From DASWOJ01 sp964250755 (GTDB taxonomy: Bacteria > Pseudomonadota > Alphaproteobacteria > Acetobacterales > Acetobacteraceae), in the NCBI GenBank assembly GCA_964250755.1, contig CAXUHB010000003.1, positions 230,063-294,062 of the forward strand: 64,000 nt of DNA, read 5' to 3'. Shown piece by piece: positions 1 to 7,962 of this stretch. The notes under the pieces were generated by a model. That model searched no databases and was not told where the DNA came from. It saw only the letters and a list, made by a program, of their open reading frames with translations. Each line of letters opens with the position of its first letter. Position 1 is the stretch's first letter. The translations under genes and the position numbers were made by a program.

Positions 1-381
1 GCCGGGCCGGTCCACGTCAGCCAGGGTTTGCAGGCCCGAACCCGCAGCGACCATGTAGGTGCTGACACCCAGGTAGTAGTTCGGCCCGAACTCGACCGCG
101 CGCTTTCGGTCGTCGTCCACTGGCGTGAACGCCACGTCCCACGTGCCATCTGCCGCGGCCGCGATGATGGCGCCGGAGCTGGCGTGCTCCACCAAGGTCA
201 ACGGAACGCCGAGGCGGGCCGCCATGGCAGCCCCGATGTCAACGGTCACGCCCCGCGGTTTGCCTGTGGCGGCGTCGCGAACGGTCCAAACGGCCGAGGA
301 GGCCGGGCCAACTGCGATGCCGACCCGAAGCGCACCCGTGGGGGCCAGGTGGGCACGGTCGGCGCTCAAGTCCTCTTCCAA
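1..381 (-). CDS. Family 3 extracellular solute-binding protein, N-terminal part (cut by window edge)
   Basis: The minus strand reads LAPTGALRVGIAVG, then VTVDIGAAMAARLGVPLTLV and DVAFTPVDDDRKRAVEFGP. This is the first lobe of a family 3 solute-binding protein of the polar amino acid/opine ABC uptake type; the C-terminal half lies outside the window. No ATG fits near the homologous start. TTG codons at 381 and 369 each have a purine-rich site just upstream, and an in-frame ATG at 567 would add about 60 implausible residues, so the start is uncertain. No clear signal peptide follows the short starts, as in some relatives. It is divergent from a GntR regulator, suggesting shared control. The family call is firm; the ligand is unknown. 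Confidence 0.75.
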   Translation of the reverse strand, partial: MEEDLSADRAHLAPTGALRVGIAVGPASSAVWTVRDAATGKPRGVTVDIGAAMAARLGVPLTLVEHASSGAIIAAAADGTWDVAFTPVDDDRKRAVEFGPNYYLGVSTYMVAAGSGLQTLADVDRPG

Positions 382-505
382 TTCTGCCTCTCCATCCGAG
401 TCTTGCCAGCGGCCCCTTGCCCAGCCTGGGTGCGGGGTGCCGGGCTGCTTGCCTGCGCAGCATAGGAAGCAGCCGAAGCCTGATTTGCCAATAGCAGCGC
501 AGGGA

Positions 506-543
506 GCTTGCCCACCCAAGGACGCCCCCTCGGGTGGGCAAGC
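506..543. promoter_or_regulatory. 12-bp perfect inverted repeat in the divergent intergenic region
   Basis: Arms GCTTGCCCACCC (506-517) and GGGTGGGCAAGC (532-543) flank a 14-base loop. A second, smaller pair, GGCTGCTT/AAGCAGCC, lies at 443-450 and 467-474. Both lie in the leader of the solute-binding protein transcript and upstream of the GntR gene. They could be an operator or an mRNA hairpin; there is no T-run to make a classical terminator. Confidence 0.45.
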
Positions 544-603
544 AGCCGGGCCTATGGGACCGATCATGGCGGAGGCGAAGCTTCCGACTTGCCGCACCGT
601 GCC

Positions 604-646
604 ACGTATAATCATATGATCGACTGTATTTGGTGTACATTCTCCA
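604..646 (+). promoter_or_regulatory. Probable promoter and operator of the GntR gene
   Basis: A perfect TATAAT (607-612) overlaps the 10-bp palindrome ATCATATGAT (611-620), in an AT-rich island just before the ATG at 647. A second partly symmetrical stretch with TGTA and GTGTACA lies at 625-640. A palindrome over a -10 box just before a GntR gene suggests autoregulation. The best -35 match (TTCCGA, 582-587) is weak and 19 bp away. Confidence 0.45.
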
Positions 647-1372
647 ATGGACCTTCCCGACCTCCGTCTGCCGCTTTACCAGCGCTTGCGCGACCAAGTC
701 GCGCAACAGATCGCACATAATGTCTGGCGGCCCGGCGAGGCGATCCCAACCGAGGCGGAGCTGGCCGCTACTCACAAGGTGGCAGTCGGCACGGTGCGCA
801 AAGCCATGGACGCACTTGTGGCAGACGGCCTCGTCGAGCGCCGGCAAGGACGCGGCACCTTCGTGCGGCGACCAAATTTCGACGCCTCCCTGTTCCGCTT
901 TTTCCGTTACTATGGCCCAAACGGCGTCCGAACCGTGCCGGAGGGGCGCATACTGGCGCGGGAGACTCTGCCCGCTCCCCATCCCGTGCGCGACGCGTTG
1001 CGGCTGCAGGACGCGGAAGAGGTCATTCGCCTGTCGCGGCTGCGGCTCATAGCGGGCAAGCCAGTGCTGTCCGAAGAGATTTGGCTGCCCCTCCGCCGCT
1101 TCGGCGCGATTCTGCATGCCGAACCAGGCGAGATTGGCGACCTGCTGTATCCCGCTTACGAGCGCTTGTGCGGTGAGATGATCGCCCGTGCCGAAGAGGC
1201 GATGACCGTGGGCACGGCTACCAAGGACGACGTGCGGCTGCTCGGCTTGCCCCTTGGCGATCCCGTGGTCGTCATCGACCGGCTGGCGTTCAGCTACGAC
1301 AACAAACCCGTCGAATGGCGGCGCACGCACGGCTCCGCGGCGGCGTTCCGCTACCACATCGAGATTCGCTAG
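647..1372 (+). CDS. GntR-family transcriptional regulator, HutC subfamily (UTRA domain)
   Basis: A 241-residue one-component regulator. Residues 8-75 form the winged helix-turn-helix, with the family pattern PGEAIPTEAELAATHKVAVG and the wing VERRQGRGTFV. The rest matches the UTRA ligand-binding fold of HutC-type members, including the typical end VVVIDRLAFSYDNKPVEWRR. Such proteins usually repress neighbouring uptake and catabolic genes until a small effector binds. Here the likely targets are the divergent solute-binding protein, its own promoter and the MFS gene downstream, which has a palindrome in its leader. The family is clear; the effector cannot be deduced. Confidence 0.92.
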   Translation: MDLPDLRLPLYQRLRDQVAQQIAHNVWRPGEAIPTEAELAATHKVAVGTVRKAMDALVADGLVERRQGRGTFVRRPNFDASLFRFFRYYGPNGVRTVPEGRILARETLPAPHPVRDALRLQDAEEVIRLSRLRLIAGKPVLSEEIWLPLRRFGAILHAEPGEIGDLLYPAYERLCGEMIARAEEAMTVGTATKDDVRLLGLPLGDPVVVIDRLAFSYDNKPVEWRRTHGSAAAFRYHIEIR

Positions 1373-1375
1373 GAA

Positions 1376-1400
1376 GGCGCGCGTTTCTGCTTGACGCGCC
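1376..1400 (+). terminator. Small GC hairpin after the GntR gene
   Basis: GGCGCG (1376-1381) pairs with CGCGCC (1395-1400) right after the regulator stop codon. The stem is short and no T-run follows, so termination is only a possibility. Confidence 0.25.
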
Positions 1401-1438
1401 GGAAGCATCTATGGTTCCAACAGTCCTATATATGAATA

Positions 1439-1455
1439 GTCCTCTCTAAGAGGAC
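1439..1455. promoter_or_regulatory. Palindromic operator candidate in front of the MFS gene
   Basis: GTCCTCT, a 3-base centre and AGAGGAC make a perfect 7-bp palindrome, 5 bases before the GGAGG ribosome site at 1461-1465. An AT-rich CTATATATG box lies just upstream (1426-1434) and could be a -10. A palindrome here suits a GntR-type repressor or a hairpin affecting translation; the nearby GntR protein is the obvious candidate binder. Confidence 0.4.
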
Positions 1456-1472
1456 AACTGGGAGGATGTGCC

Positions 1473-2765
1473 CTGTTCCAGTGGTACCGCGAGGTCGGAC
1501 CTGTCGAGCGCCGAACCTTCTGGGCCTGCCTGGGCGGCTGGGCGCTGGACGCCCTTGACGTGCAGATGTTCAGCCTCGTCATTCCTGCCCTGGTCGCCAC
1601 CTTCCACCTGACCCGGGCCGATGCCGGCCTGATTGGTGGCGTGACGCTCGTGTTCTCGGCGCTTGGCGGCTGGCTCGGCGGCGCCCTGGCCGACCGCATC
1701 GGCCGGGTCCGGGCGTTGCAGGCGACCATTCTCTGGTTCGCGGTGTCCACCTTCCTCGCGGCGTTCGCGCAATCCTACGAGCAGCTGCTGGCGACCAAGG
1801 CTTTGCAGGGACTCGGCTTCGGTGGCGAGTGGGCGGCCGGTGCCGTGCTGATGGCCGAGACCATCCGGGCAGAGCACCGCGGCAAGGCGCTCGGTGCCGT
1901 GCAGGGCGGCTGGGCGATTGGCTGGGGGGCGGCGGTGCTGCTCTACACCGCCGCGTTCTCGGCGTTGCCGCCGGAAACGGCATGGCGCGCCATGTTCGGC
2001 CTGGGCCTGTTGCCGGCGCTGCTTGTCCTTTATGTCCGCCGCGCCGTGCCCGAGCCGGTGCGGGCGCCGACCGTGAGGGCAAGGCCGGGTTTCGTGCAAC
2101 GGCCGGGCTTCGTGCAGGTGATGTTGGGCATCTTCGCGCCGGGCATGTTGCGCGCCACCTTGGTCGGGGGGCTGTTCGGCCTGGGGGCGCACGGCGGCTT
2201 CTACGCGCTGTTCACCTGGTTGCCCACCTTCCTCAAGACCGAGCGTGGCCTCTCCGTAATGGGCACCGGCGGCTACCTCGCCGTGATCATCGTGGCCTTC
2301 GGCTGTGGCTGCCTCGCAGCCGGTCAGTTGCTGGACCGGCTTGGGCGCCGGCGGACCGTCGCCTTGTTCGCGGTTGGGTGCATTGTGCTCACGGTGATCT
2401 ACCTCGTGCTGCCCATTGGCGGGGTGGCCATGCTGGTGCTTGGCTTTCCGCTCGGCTTCTGCGCCGCGGGCATCCCGGCGAGCATGGGGGCGCTGTTCAA
2501 CGAGCTGTATCCAGCCGGGGTGCGCGGCACCGGAGTGGGCTTCTGCTACAACGCCGGTCGCGTCGTCGCGGCGGGGCTGCCGCCGCTGATCGGCGCCATG
2601 AGCGAGACCCACTCGCTCGGCGCGGCTATCGGCGTCAACGCCGCCCTGGCCTATTCGCTCGTGCTGGTGGCTTTGCTTCTGCTGCCGGAGACGCGCGGGA
2701 AGGAACTGGATGCGGACGGGCCGGCGTCGGCGCTGACCCCGGCGGCTGCTGAAGGAAGGGCCTGA
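1473..2765 (+). CDS. MFS transporter, sugar-acid/aromatic-acid:proton symporter-like
   Basis: A twelve-helix major facilitator carrier of about 430 residues. The motif GGALADRIGRVRALQ after helix 2 and the repeat-related loop LLDRLGRRRTVALF are visible. The conserved N-terminus ERRTFWACLGGWALDALDVQ lies upstream of the first ATG (1560), so translation must begin earlier. The only good candidate is CTG at 1473, seven bases after GGAGG; the ATG at 1465 is out of frame. Residues 204-215 contain RPGFVQRPGFVQ from an 18-bp duplication. The amidohydrolase follows after 3 bases, so import and hydrolysis of one substrate are probably linked. Substrate unknown. Confidence 0.85.
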   Translation: MFQWYREVGPVERRTFWACLGGWALDALDVQMFSLVIPALVATFHLTRADAGLIGGVTLVFSALGGWLGGALADRIGRVRALQATILWFAVSTFLAAFAQSYEQLLATKALQGLGFGGEWAAGAVLMAETIRAEHRGKALGAVQGGWAIGWGAAVLLYTAAFSALPPETAWRAMFGLGLLPALLVLYVRRAVPEPVRAPTVRARPGFVQRPGFVQVMLGIFAPGMLRATLVGGLFGLGAHGGFYALFTWLPTFLKTERGLSVMGTGGYLAVIIVAFGCGCLAAGQLLDRLGRRRTVALFAVGCIVLTVIYLVLPIGGVAMLVLGFPLGFCAAGIPASMGALFNELYPAGVRGTGVGFCYNAGRVVAAGLPPLIGAMSETHSLGAAIGVNAALAYSLVLVALLLLPETRGKELDADGPASALTPAAAEGRA

Positions 2766-2768
2766 GCC

Positions 2769-3662
2769 ATGTCTCGGCGCGAGCTCTGTGTCGGGTTGCT
2801 TCCGGCGAGCCTTGGCGCCGTGTCGGCGCCGACCGCCCGCGGCGCGACAGGCATCATTGCCATCGATGCCCATGCGCACGTGTTCACGCGCGGCCTGAGG
2901 CTCGCTGGCGACCGCCGCTATGCGCCTGGCTACGACGCGATGGTCGCTGACTACCTCGTCATGCTCGACCGCAACGGCCTGTCGCACGGCGTGCTGGTGC
3001 AGCCAAGCTTTCTCGGCACCGACAACGCCTACCTGCTTCAAGCGCTGCAGCAAGCGCCGAACCGGCTGCGCGGCATCGCAGTGGTGGAACCGGAAACGGA
3101 CCTCAGGGAGCTGGAAGCGCTCGACCTGGCCGGGGTCGTCGGCATCCGCCTCAACCTGATCGGCCAGCCGGACCCGGCGTTTGGCGCCGCAGCCTGGGAT
3201 CGCCACCTCGCGCATGTGGCCGCGCTGGGGTGGCAGATCGAGGTGCAGGCCGAGGCGCGCCGCCTGCCGGCCCTCATGCCGCCGCTGCTGCGGGCGGGGG
3301 TGCCCGTGGTCGTGGACCACTTCGGGCGTCCCGACCCTCGCCTTGGCGTTGATGACCCGGGCTTTCGCCATCTGCTGGACATCGGCGCCACCGGACGCGT
3401 GTGGGTGAAGCTGTCCGGCGCCTACCGCAACGGTGCCGGCAGGCTAGGGGAACGCACGTCCGCAGCGGCGGCAGCGCTGCTGCGGACGGCACTCGGCCGG
3501 GAACGCCTGCTTTGGGGCAGCGACTGGCCGCACACGCAATTCGAGGCGGTGGCAAGTCCGGTCGCGGCACGCCAGGGGCTGGACGCTTGGCTGCCAGACA
3601 AGTCGGACCGGCAGACGGTGCTCGTGGACACACCTGCGCGACTATTCCGTTTCACCGGATGA
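2769..3662 (+). CDS. Amidohydrolase family 2 protein (2-pyrone-4,6-dicarboxylate lactonase-like)
   Basis: A 297-residue metal-dependent hydrolase of the TIM-barrel amidohydrolase superfamily. The first metal motif is IDAHAHVF near residue 35, a histidine lies in VVVDHFGRPD, and the terminal Asp motif GSDWPH is at residues 250-255. The first 25 residues (MSRRELCVGLL then small residues) resemble a weak signal, so export is possible but unproven. It starts 3 bases after the MFS stop codon. Relatives hydrolyse lactones or decarboxylate aromatic acids. The superfamily is firm; the substrate is not. Confidence 0.85.
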   Translation: MSRRELCVGLLPASLGAVSAPTARGATGIIAIDAHAHVFTRGLRLAGDRRYAPGYDAMVADYLVMLDRNGLSHGVLVQPSFLGTDNAYLLQALQQAPNRLRGIAVVEPETDLRELEALDLAGVVGIRLNLIGQPDPAFGAAAWDRHLAHVAALGWQIEVQAEARRLPALMPPLLRAGVPVVVDHFGRPDPRLGVDDPGFRHLLDIGATGRVWVKLSGAYRNGAGRLGERTSAAAAALLRTALGRERLLWGSDWPHTQFEAVASPVAARQGLDAWLPDKSDRQTVLVDTPARLFRFTG

Positions 3663-3725
3663 CGTCGAGGCCCGACGCGCAAGGCCAGGCTGAAACCAAC
3701 AACGACACAAGGGAGGGTATGTTAC

Positions 3726-5066
3726 ATGTCGCCCGACACAACAATGAAAACATCGGTAGAGGCTGCGACGATGCGGAAGGTAGGGCTGCGTCTCGTGCCC
3801 TTTCTGGTCCTGTGCTACTTCATCGCCTACGTGGACCGCGTGAACGTCGGCTTCGCGGCGCTGACCATGAACAAGGACCTCGGCCTGTCCGCCACGGCGT
3901 TCGGCATCGGCAGCGGCCTGTTCTTCGTTGCCTACGTGCTGCTTGAGGTGCCGAGCAACCTGGCCATGGAGCGGTTCGGGGCGCGGCGCTGGATCGCGCG
4001 CATCATGATCACCTGGGGGCTGGTCGGCGCTGCCAGCGCCTTCGTGACCGGCCCCATCTCCTTTTCCGTTTCCCGCTTCCTGCTGGGCGCGGCCGAGGCC
4101 GGTTTCTTCCCCGGGGTGATCCTTTACCTCACCTACTGGTTCCCCAAGGCCTACCGCGCCCGCATCGTCGCGATGTTCATGGTTGCGATCCCGTTGTCGA
4201 GCTTCTTTGGCTCGCCACTCTCGACGGGGCTGCTGGCGCTGGACGGAATGGCCGGGCTGCGCGGCTGGCAATGGCTGCTCGTCATGGAAGGCATCCCGGC
4301 CGTACTGCTCGGCCTCGCGGCGCTTTGGGTGCTGCCCAGCAGGCCAGCGGAGGCGCCGTTCCTGAACGATGCGGAGAAGGACTGGCTAGTGGACCGCCTG
4401 GACGCGGAGCGCCGCTTCGCCTCCGCCGGGCACTCCGGGCATGGCTCCATCTGGTCCGTCCTGAAGAACAAGCAGGTTTGGCTGCTGGCGGTGATCTACT
4501 CCGGCAGTTCGGCGACCAGCAACACGCTGTCGCTGTGGATGCCGCAGATCCTGAAAGGCTTCGGGCTGAGCAACTTGGAAACGGGCCTGCTGAACATGAT
4601 CCCATTCGGCATCGCCTCGGCATTCATGATCTTCTGGGGCCTGCGGGCCGACAAGAGCGGCGAGCGCATCTGGAGCACCGCCCTGCCGCTGGCGCTGACC
4701 TCGATCAGCTTCGCGCTCACGCTGCTGACGGGGTCGCTGACCCTTACGCTGGTGCTGCTCTCGCTGGTGCTGCTCGGCAACTACGCAATTAAGGGACCCT
4801 TCTTCGCGCTCGCCACCGAGACGCTTCCGCCCGCGGCGGCGGCGGCCGGCATCGCCGCGATCAACACGCTGGCGCACCTCGGCACAGGCGCCATCACCTC
4901 GCTCGTCGGAGCGCTGAAGCAGCAGACCGGCAGCTTTCCGGTGGCCTTGCTGCCGCTTTGCGCGCTGACGGCCATCGGCTGCGCGCTGGTGTTCTGGATA
5001 GGGCGCGACCAGCTGCGGGCCTCCTCAGGGGCAGCAGGGACAGCAGCAGCGCCAGCCGGCCATTAG
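3726..5066 (+). CDS. MFS transporter, anion:cation symporter (ACS/phthalate-tartrate) type
   Basis: A 446-residue twelve-helix carrier. The start of helix 1, LCYFIAYVDRVNVGFAALTM, and the loop EVPSNLAMERFGARRWIARI are signatures of the ACS group, which imports organic anions such as tartrate, phthalate, glucarate or hexuronates. ATG 3726 has GGGAGGG nine bases upstream; an ATG at 3719 is out of frame. It lies 63 bp after the amidohydrolase and ends in a strong hairpin, so it may be the last gene of the first catabolic unit or supply the dehydrogenase operon that follows. Confidence 0.9.
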   Translation: MSPDTTMKTSVEAATMRKVGLRLVPFLVLCYFIAYVDRVNVGFAALTMNKDLGLSATAFGIGSGLFFVAYVLLEVPSNLAMERFGARRWIARIMITWGLVGAASAFVTGPISFSVSRFLLGAAEAGFFPGVILYLTYWFPKAYRARIVAMFMVAIPLSSFFGSPLSTGLLALDGMAGLRGWQWLLVMEGIPAVLLGLAALWVLPSRPAEAPFLNDAEKDWLVDRLDAERRFASAGHSGHGSIWSVLKNKQVWLLAVIYSGSSATSNTLSLWMPQILKGFGLSNLETGLLNMIPFGIASAFMIFWGLRADKSGERIWSTALPLALTSISFALTLLTGSLTLTLVLLSLVLLGNYAIKGPFFALATETLPPAAAAAGIAAINTLAHLGTGAITSLVGALKQQTGSFPVALLPLCALTAIGCALVFWIGRDQLRASSGAAGTAAAPAGH

Positions 5067-5072
5067 GCACCC

Positions 5073-5109
5073 ATTCCTGCCGGCTGCGTGAGGCGCGGCC
5101 GGCAGGAGT
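5073..5109 (+). terminator. Strong hairpin after the second MFS gene
   Basis: ATTCCTGCCGGC (5073-5084) pairs with GCCGGCAGGAGT (5098-5109): a 12-bp stem with one G-T pair and a 13-base loop, 7 bases after the stop codon. There is no T-run. It marks a likely transcript boundary before the metabolic operon. Confidence 0.5.
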
Positions 5110-5187
5110 GCCGCACGCGGGCCAATGACTGCTGGACCGGCCGCGCTGCTGATGGCAGGCACGGGCCAGGCAGGGCGACTCCCCTTG

Positions 5188-6243
5188 ATGAAAGCAGACG
5201 CGACCATGAACGAAGGAAGCAGCGGCGCCATAGCCGCCACCCTGATCCCCGGCGACGGCATCGGCCCGGAGATCACCCAGGCAGTGGTCTCGGTGCTGGA
5301 CGCGCTGGGCGCCCCCTTTGCCTGGGACGTGCAGCAGGGCGGGCTGGCCGGCATCCAGGCCCACGGCGACCCGCTGCCGGGCGCAACGCTCGACTCCATC
5401 CGGCGCACCCGCCTGGCGCTCAAGGGGCCGCTCACCACCCCGGTGGGCGGCGGCTTCCGGTCCATCAACGTACGGCTCCGCGAGGAATTCCAGCTCTACG
5501 CCAATCTCCGCCCGGCGCACACGCTGGTGCCAGGCGGTAGGTTCGAGGACATTGACCTCGTCCTGATCCGGGAGAACCTCGAAGGTCTCTACGTCGCCTT
5601 CGAGCACTACATCCCCATCGGCGGCGACCCCCACGCCGTCGCGATCTCGTCCGGCGTGAACACGCGGGAGGGATCGCGGCGCATCGCGCGCTTCGCCTTC
5701 GAGCATGCGCTGAAGCTTGGCCGCAAGAAGGTCACCATCGTCCACAAGGCCAACGTGCTGAAGGCGCTGACCGGCATCTTCCTGGAAACCGCGCAGGACG
5801 TGGCCAAGGAGTACGAGGGCCGGGTCGCCTTCGACGACCGGATCGTGGACGCCTGCGCCATGCAACTCGTGCTGAACCCCTGGCAGTTCGACGTGATCGT
5901 GACGACGAACCTGTTCGGCGACATCCTCTCCGACCTGATCGCCGGGCTGGTCGGCGGCCTGGGCGCAGCGCCCGGCGCAAACATCGGCGAGAAGGCGGCG
6001 ATCTTCGAGGCCGTCCACGGCTCCGCGCCAGACATCGCGGGCAAGGGGGTCGCCAATCCAACCGCGCTCCTGCTTGCCGCCGGCCTCATGCTGGATCATG
6101 TCGGGCGCGGGAACTTGGCCTGGCGCTTGCGGGCCGCCATAGACACGGTGCTGAATCAGGACAGGGTCCGCACCCGCGACCTCGGCGGCACGGCATCCAC
6201 GCAGGACTTTGCACAGGCGGTCGTCAGCCGTGTCAACGCATAA
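5188..6243 (+). CDS. NAD-dependent isocitrate/isopropylmalate dehydrogenase family protein
   Basis: A beta-decarboxylating dehydrogenase of about 351 residues. Visible motifs are TLIPGDGIGPEI at the N-terminus, SINVRLREEFQLYANLRP for substrate binding, LVLIRENLEGLY, TIVHKANVLK with the catalytic lysine, and VTTNLFGDILSDLIAGLVGG with metal-binding aspartates. The pattern fits NAD-isocitrate dehydrogenase or a broad tartrate/malate type. Starts at 5125, 5188 and 5206 are possible; none has a strong ribosome site, and homology begins just after 5206. The TPP enzyme starts 12 bases downstream. Reaction: oxidation and decarboxylation of a 2-hydroxy acid bearing a neighbouring carboxylate. The exact substrate is uncertain. 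Confidence 0.85.
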   Translation: MKADATMNEGSSGAIAATLIPGDGIGPEITQAVVSVLDALGAPFAWDVQQGGLAGIQAHGDPLPGATLDSIRRTRLALKGPLTTPVGGGFRSINVRLREEFQLYANLRPAHTLVPGGRFEDIDLVLIRENLEGLYVAFEHYIPIGGDPHAVAISSGVNTREGSRRIARFAFEHALKLGRKKVTIVHKANVLKALTGIFLETAQDVAKEYEGRVAFDDRIVDACAMQLVLNPWQFDVIVTTNLFGDILSDLIAGLVGGLGAAPGANIGEKAAIFEAVHGSAPDIAGKGVANPTALLLAAGLMLDHVGRGNLAWRLRAAIDTVLNQDRVRTRDLGGTASTQDFAQAVVSRVNA

Positions 6244-6255
6244 AGGAACGCAACC

Positions 6256-7950
6256 ATGCCCAAAGGCTCGGACCTTCTGATCGCAGCGCTTGAAAACGAG
6301 GGCGTGGACCGCATCTTCGGCGTGCCCGGCGAGGAGAACCTCGACGTGGTGGAAAGCCTGCGCAACTCCTCTATCCAGCTCGTGCTGACCCGGCACGAGC
6401 AGGGCGCCGCCTTCATGGCCGCGACCTACGGGCGCCTGACCGGCAAGCCCGGCGTCTGCATGACCACGCTCGGCCCGGGCGCGCTCAACCTGACCACGGG
6501 AGCGGCCTACGCCCTGCTCGGCGCCATGCCGATGGTGATGATCACCGGCCAGAAGGGCATCATGAGCAGCCGCCAGGCGCGGTTCCAGATCGTGGACGTG
6601 GTCAGCGCCTTCAAGCCGCTGACCAAGCTGTCGCGCCAGGTCGTCAGCCCCGGCAGCATCCCGACCATCGTGCGCGACGCCTTCCGCATCGCCATGGAGG
6701 AGCGGCCCGGCCCCGTGCTGCTGGAGCTGCCGGAGGATGTGGCGGGAGAGACGTGCGAGGACGTGCCGATGGTGCCGGTGCATCCCATCGAGATCCCCGT
6801 CGCCCACCGTGCGGCGCTGGACCGCGCCGCCGACATGATCCTGGCCGCCAAGCGCCCGCTCATCATGCTGGGCGCCGCGGCGTCGCGCCCCCGCAGCACC
6901 GCCGGGCTGTCCGGCTTCGTGCGGCGGCTGCAGGTCCCGTTCTTCACGACCCAGATGGGCAAGGGCACCGTGCCCGGCGGCGGCAGCCTGTATATGGGCA
7001 CCGCCGCCCTGTCCGAGCGCGACTACGTGCACGAGGCCGTGGACCGGGCCGACCTCATCATCGCCATCGGCCACGACACCATCGAGAAGCCGCCGTTCAT
7101 CATGGGGCCGGGCGGGCCGAAGGTGATCCACGTCAGCTACACCCCGGCCAACGTGGACCAGGTCTACTTCCCGCACGCCGAGGTGGTCGGCGACGTCGGC
7201 CCCAGCCTGGAGCTGCTGGCCGACCGCGTGGAGGGCAAGCTGCACCACGCCGGCGCGCTGCTGTCCCTGCGCGACGGCATCCTCGCGCGCATCGCCGACC
7301 GGGCGGAGGAGGACCGCTGGCCGCCCACGCCGCAGCGCATCGTGCACGACGTGCGCCAGGTGATCCCCGCCGACGGCATCGTGGCGCTGGACAATGGGAT
7401 GTACAAGATCTGGTTCGCCCGGAACTACCGCACCTACGTCGCCAACACCCTGCTGCTGGACAACGCCCTGGCCACGATGGGCGCGGGCCTGCCGTCGGCC
7501 ATGATGGCCGCCATGCTGCACCCGGACCGGCGCGTGCTGGCAGTGTGCGGCGACGGCGGGTTCATGATGAACAGCCAGGAGATGGAGACCGCGGTGCGCC
7601 TGCGGCTGAACCTGGTGGTGCTGATCCTGGACGATGGCGCCTATGGCATGATCCGTTGGAAGCAGGCGGTGGACAGCTTCCCGGACTATGGCCTCACCTT
7701 CGGCAACCCGGACTTCGTGCGCTACGCCGAAAGCTACGGCGCCAAGGGCACGCGGGTGACGAGCGCCGCGGGGCTGATTCCGGCACTGGAGGCGGCGTTC
7801 CAGGGCGGCGGCGTCCATCTGGTGGCCGTGCCGATTGACTACACCGAGAACACTCGGGTGCTCGTGGACGAGCTGCGCGCGCGCGTTCCGGCCAGGGCTG
7901 CCGAGGTTGGGGATGCCAAGCTCGGGGCTGCCGAAGTCGAACTGGCATAG
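6256..7950 (+). CDS. Acetolactate synthase-like thiamine pyrophosphate enzyme
   Basis: A 564-residue three-domain TPP enzyme. Glu48 in LTRHEQGAAFMA is the cofactor-activating glutamate. GDGGFMMNSQEMETA starting at residue 432, with IRWK further on, is the TPP/magnesium motif. Length and order match catabolic acetolactate synthase, which joins two pyruvates to acetolactate, but glyoxylate carboligase and related carboligases share this fold. No regulatory small subunit is near, which argues against the branched-chain biosynthetic enzyme. It sits 12 bases after the dehydrogenase and 12 before the alcohol dehydrogenase. The C-terminal 20 residues are Ala/Val-rich and look dispensable. Confidence 0.85.
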   Translation: MPKGSDLLIAALENEGVDRIFGVPGEENLDVVESLRNSSIQLVLTRHEQGAAFMAATYGRLTGKPGVCMTTLGPGALNLTTGAAYALLGAMPMVMITGQKGIMSSRQARFQIVDVVSAFKPLTKLSRQVVSPGSIPTIVRDAFRIAMEERPGPVLLELPEDVAGETCEDVPMVPVHPIEIPVAHRAALDRAADMILAAKRPLIMLGAAASRPRSTAGLSGFVRRLQVPFFTTQMGKGTVPGGGSLYMGTAALSERDYVHEAVDRADLIIAIGHDTIEKPPFIMGPGGPKVIHVSYTPANVDQVYFPHAEVVGDVGPSLELLADRVEGKLHHAGALLSLRDGILARIADRAEEDRWPPTPQRIVHDVRQVIPADGIVALDNGMYKIWFARNYRTYVANTLLLDNALATMGAGLPSAMMAAMLHPDRRVLAVCGDGGFMMNSQEMETAVRLRLNLVVLILDDGAYGMIRWKQAVDSFPDYGLTFGNPDFVRYAESYGAKGTRVTSAAGLIPALEAAFQGGGVHLVAVPIDYTENTRVLVDELRARVPARAAEVGDAKLGAAEVELA

Positions 7951-7962
7951 GGAGAAGCTGCC

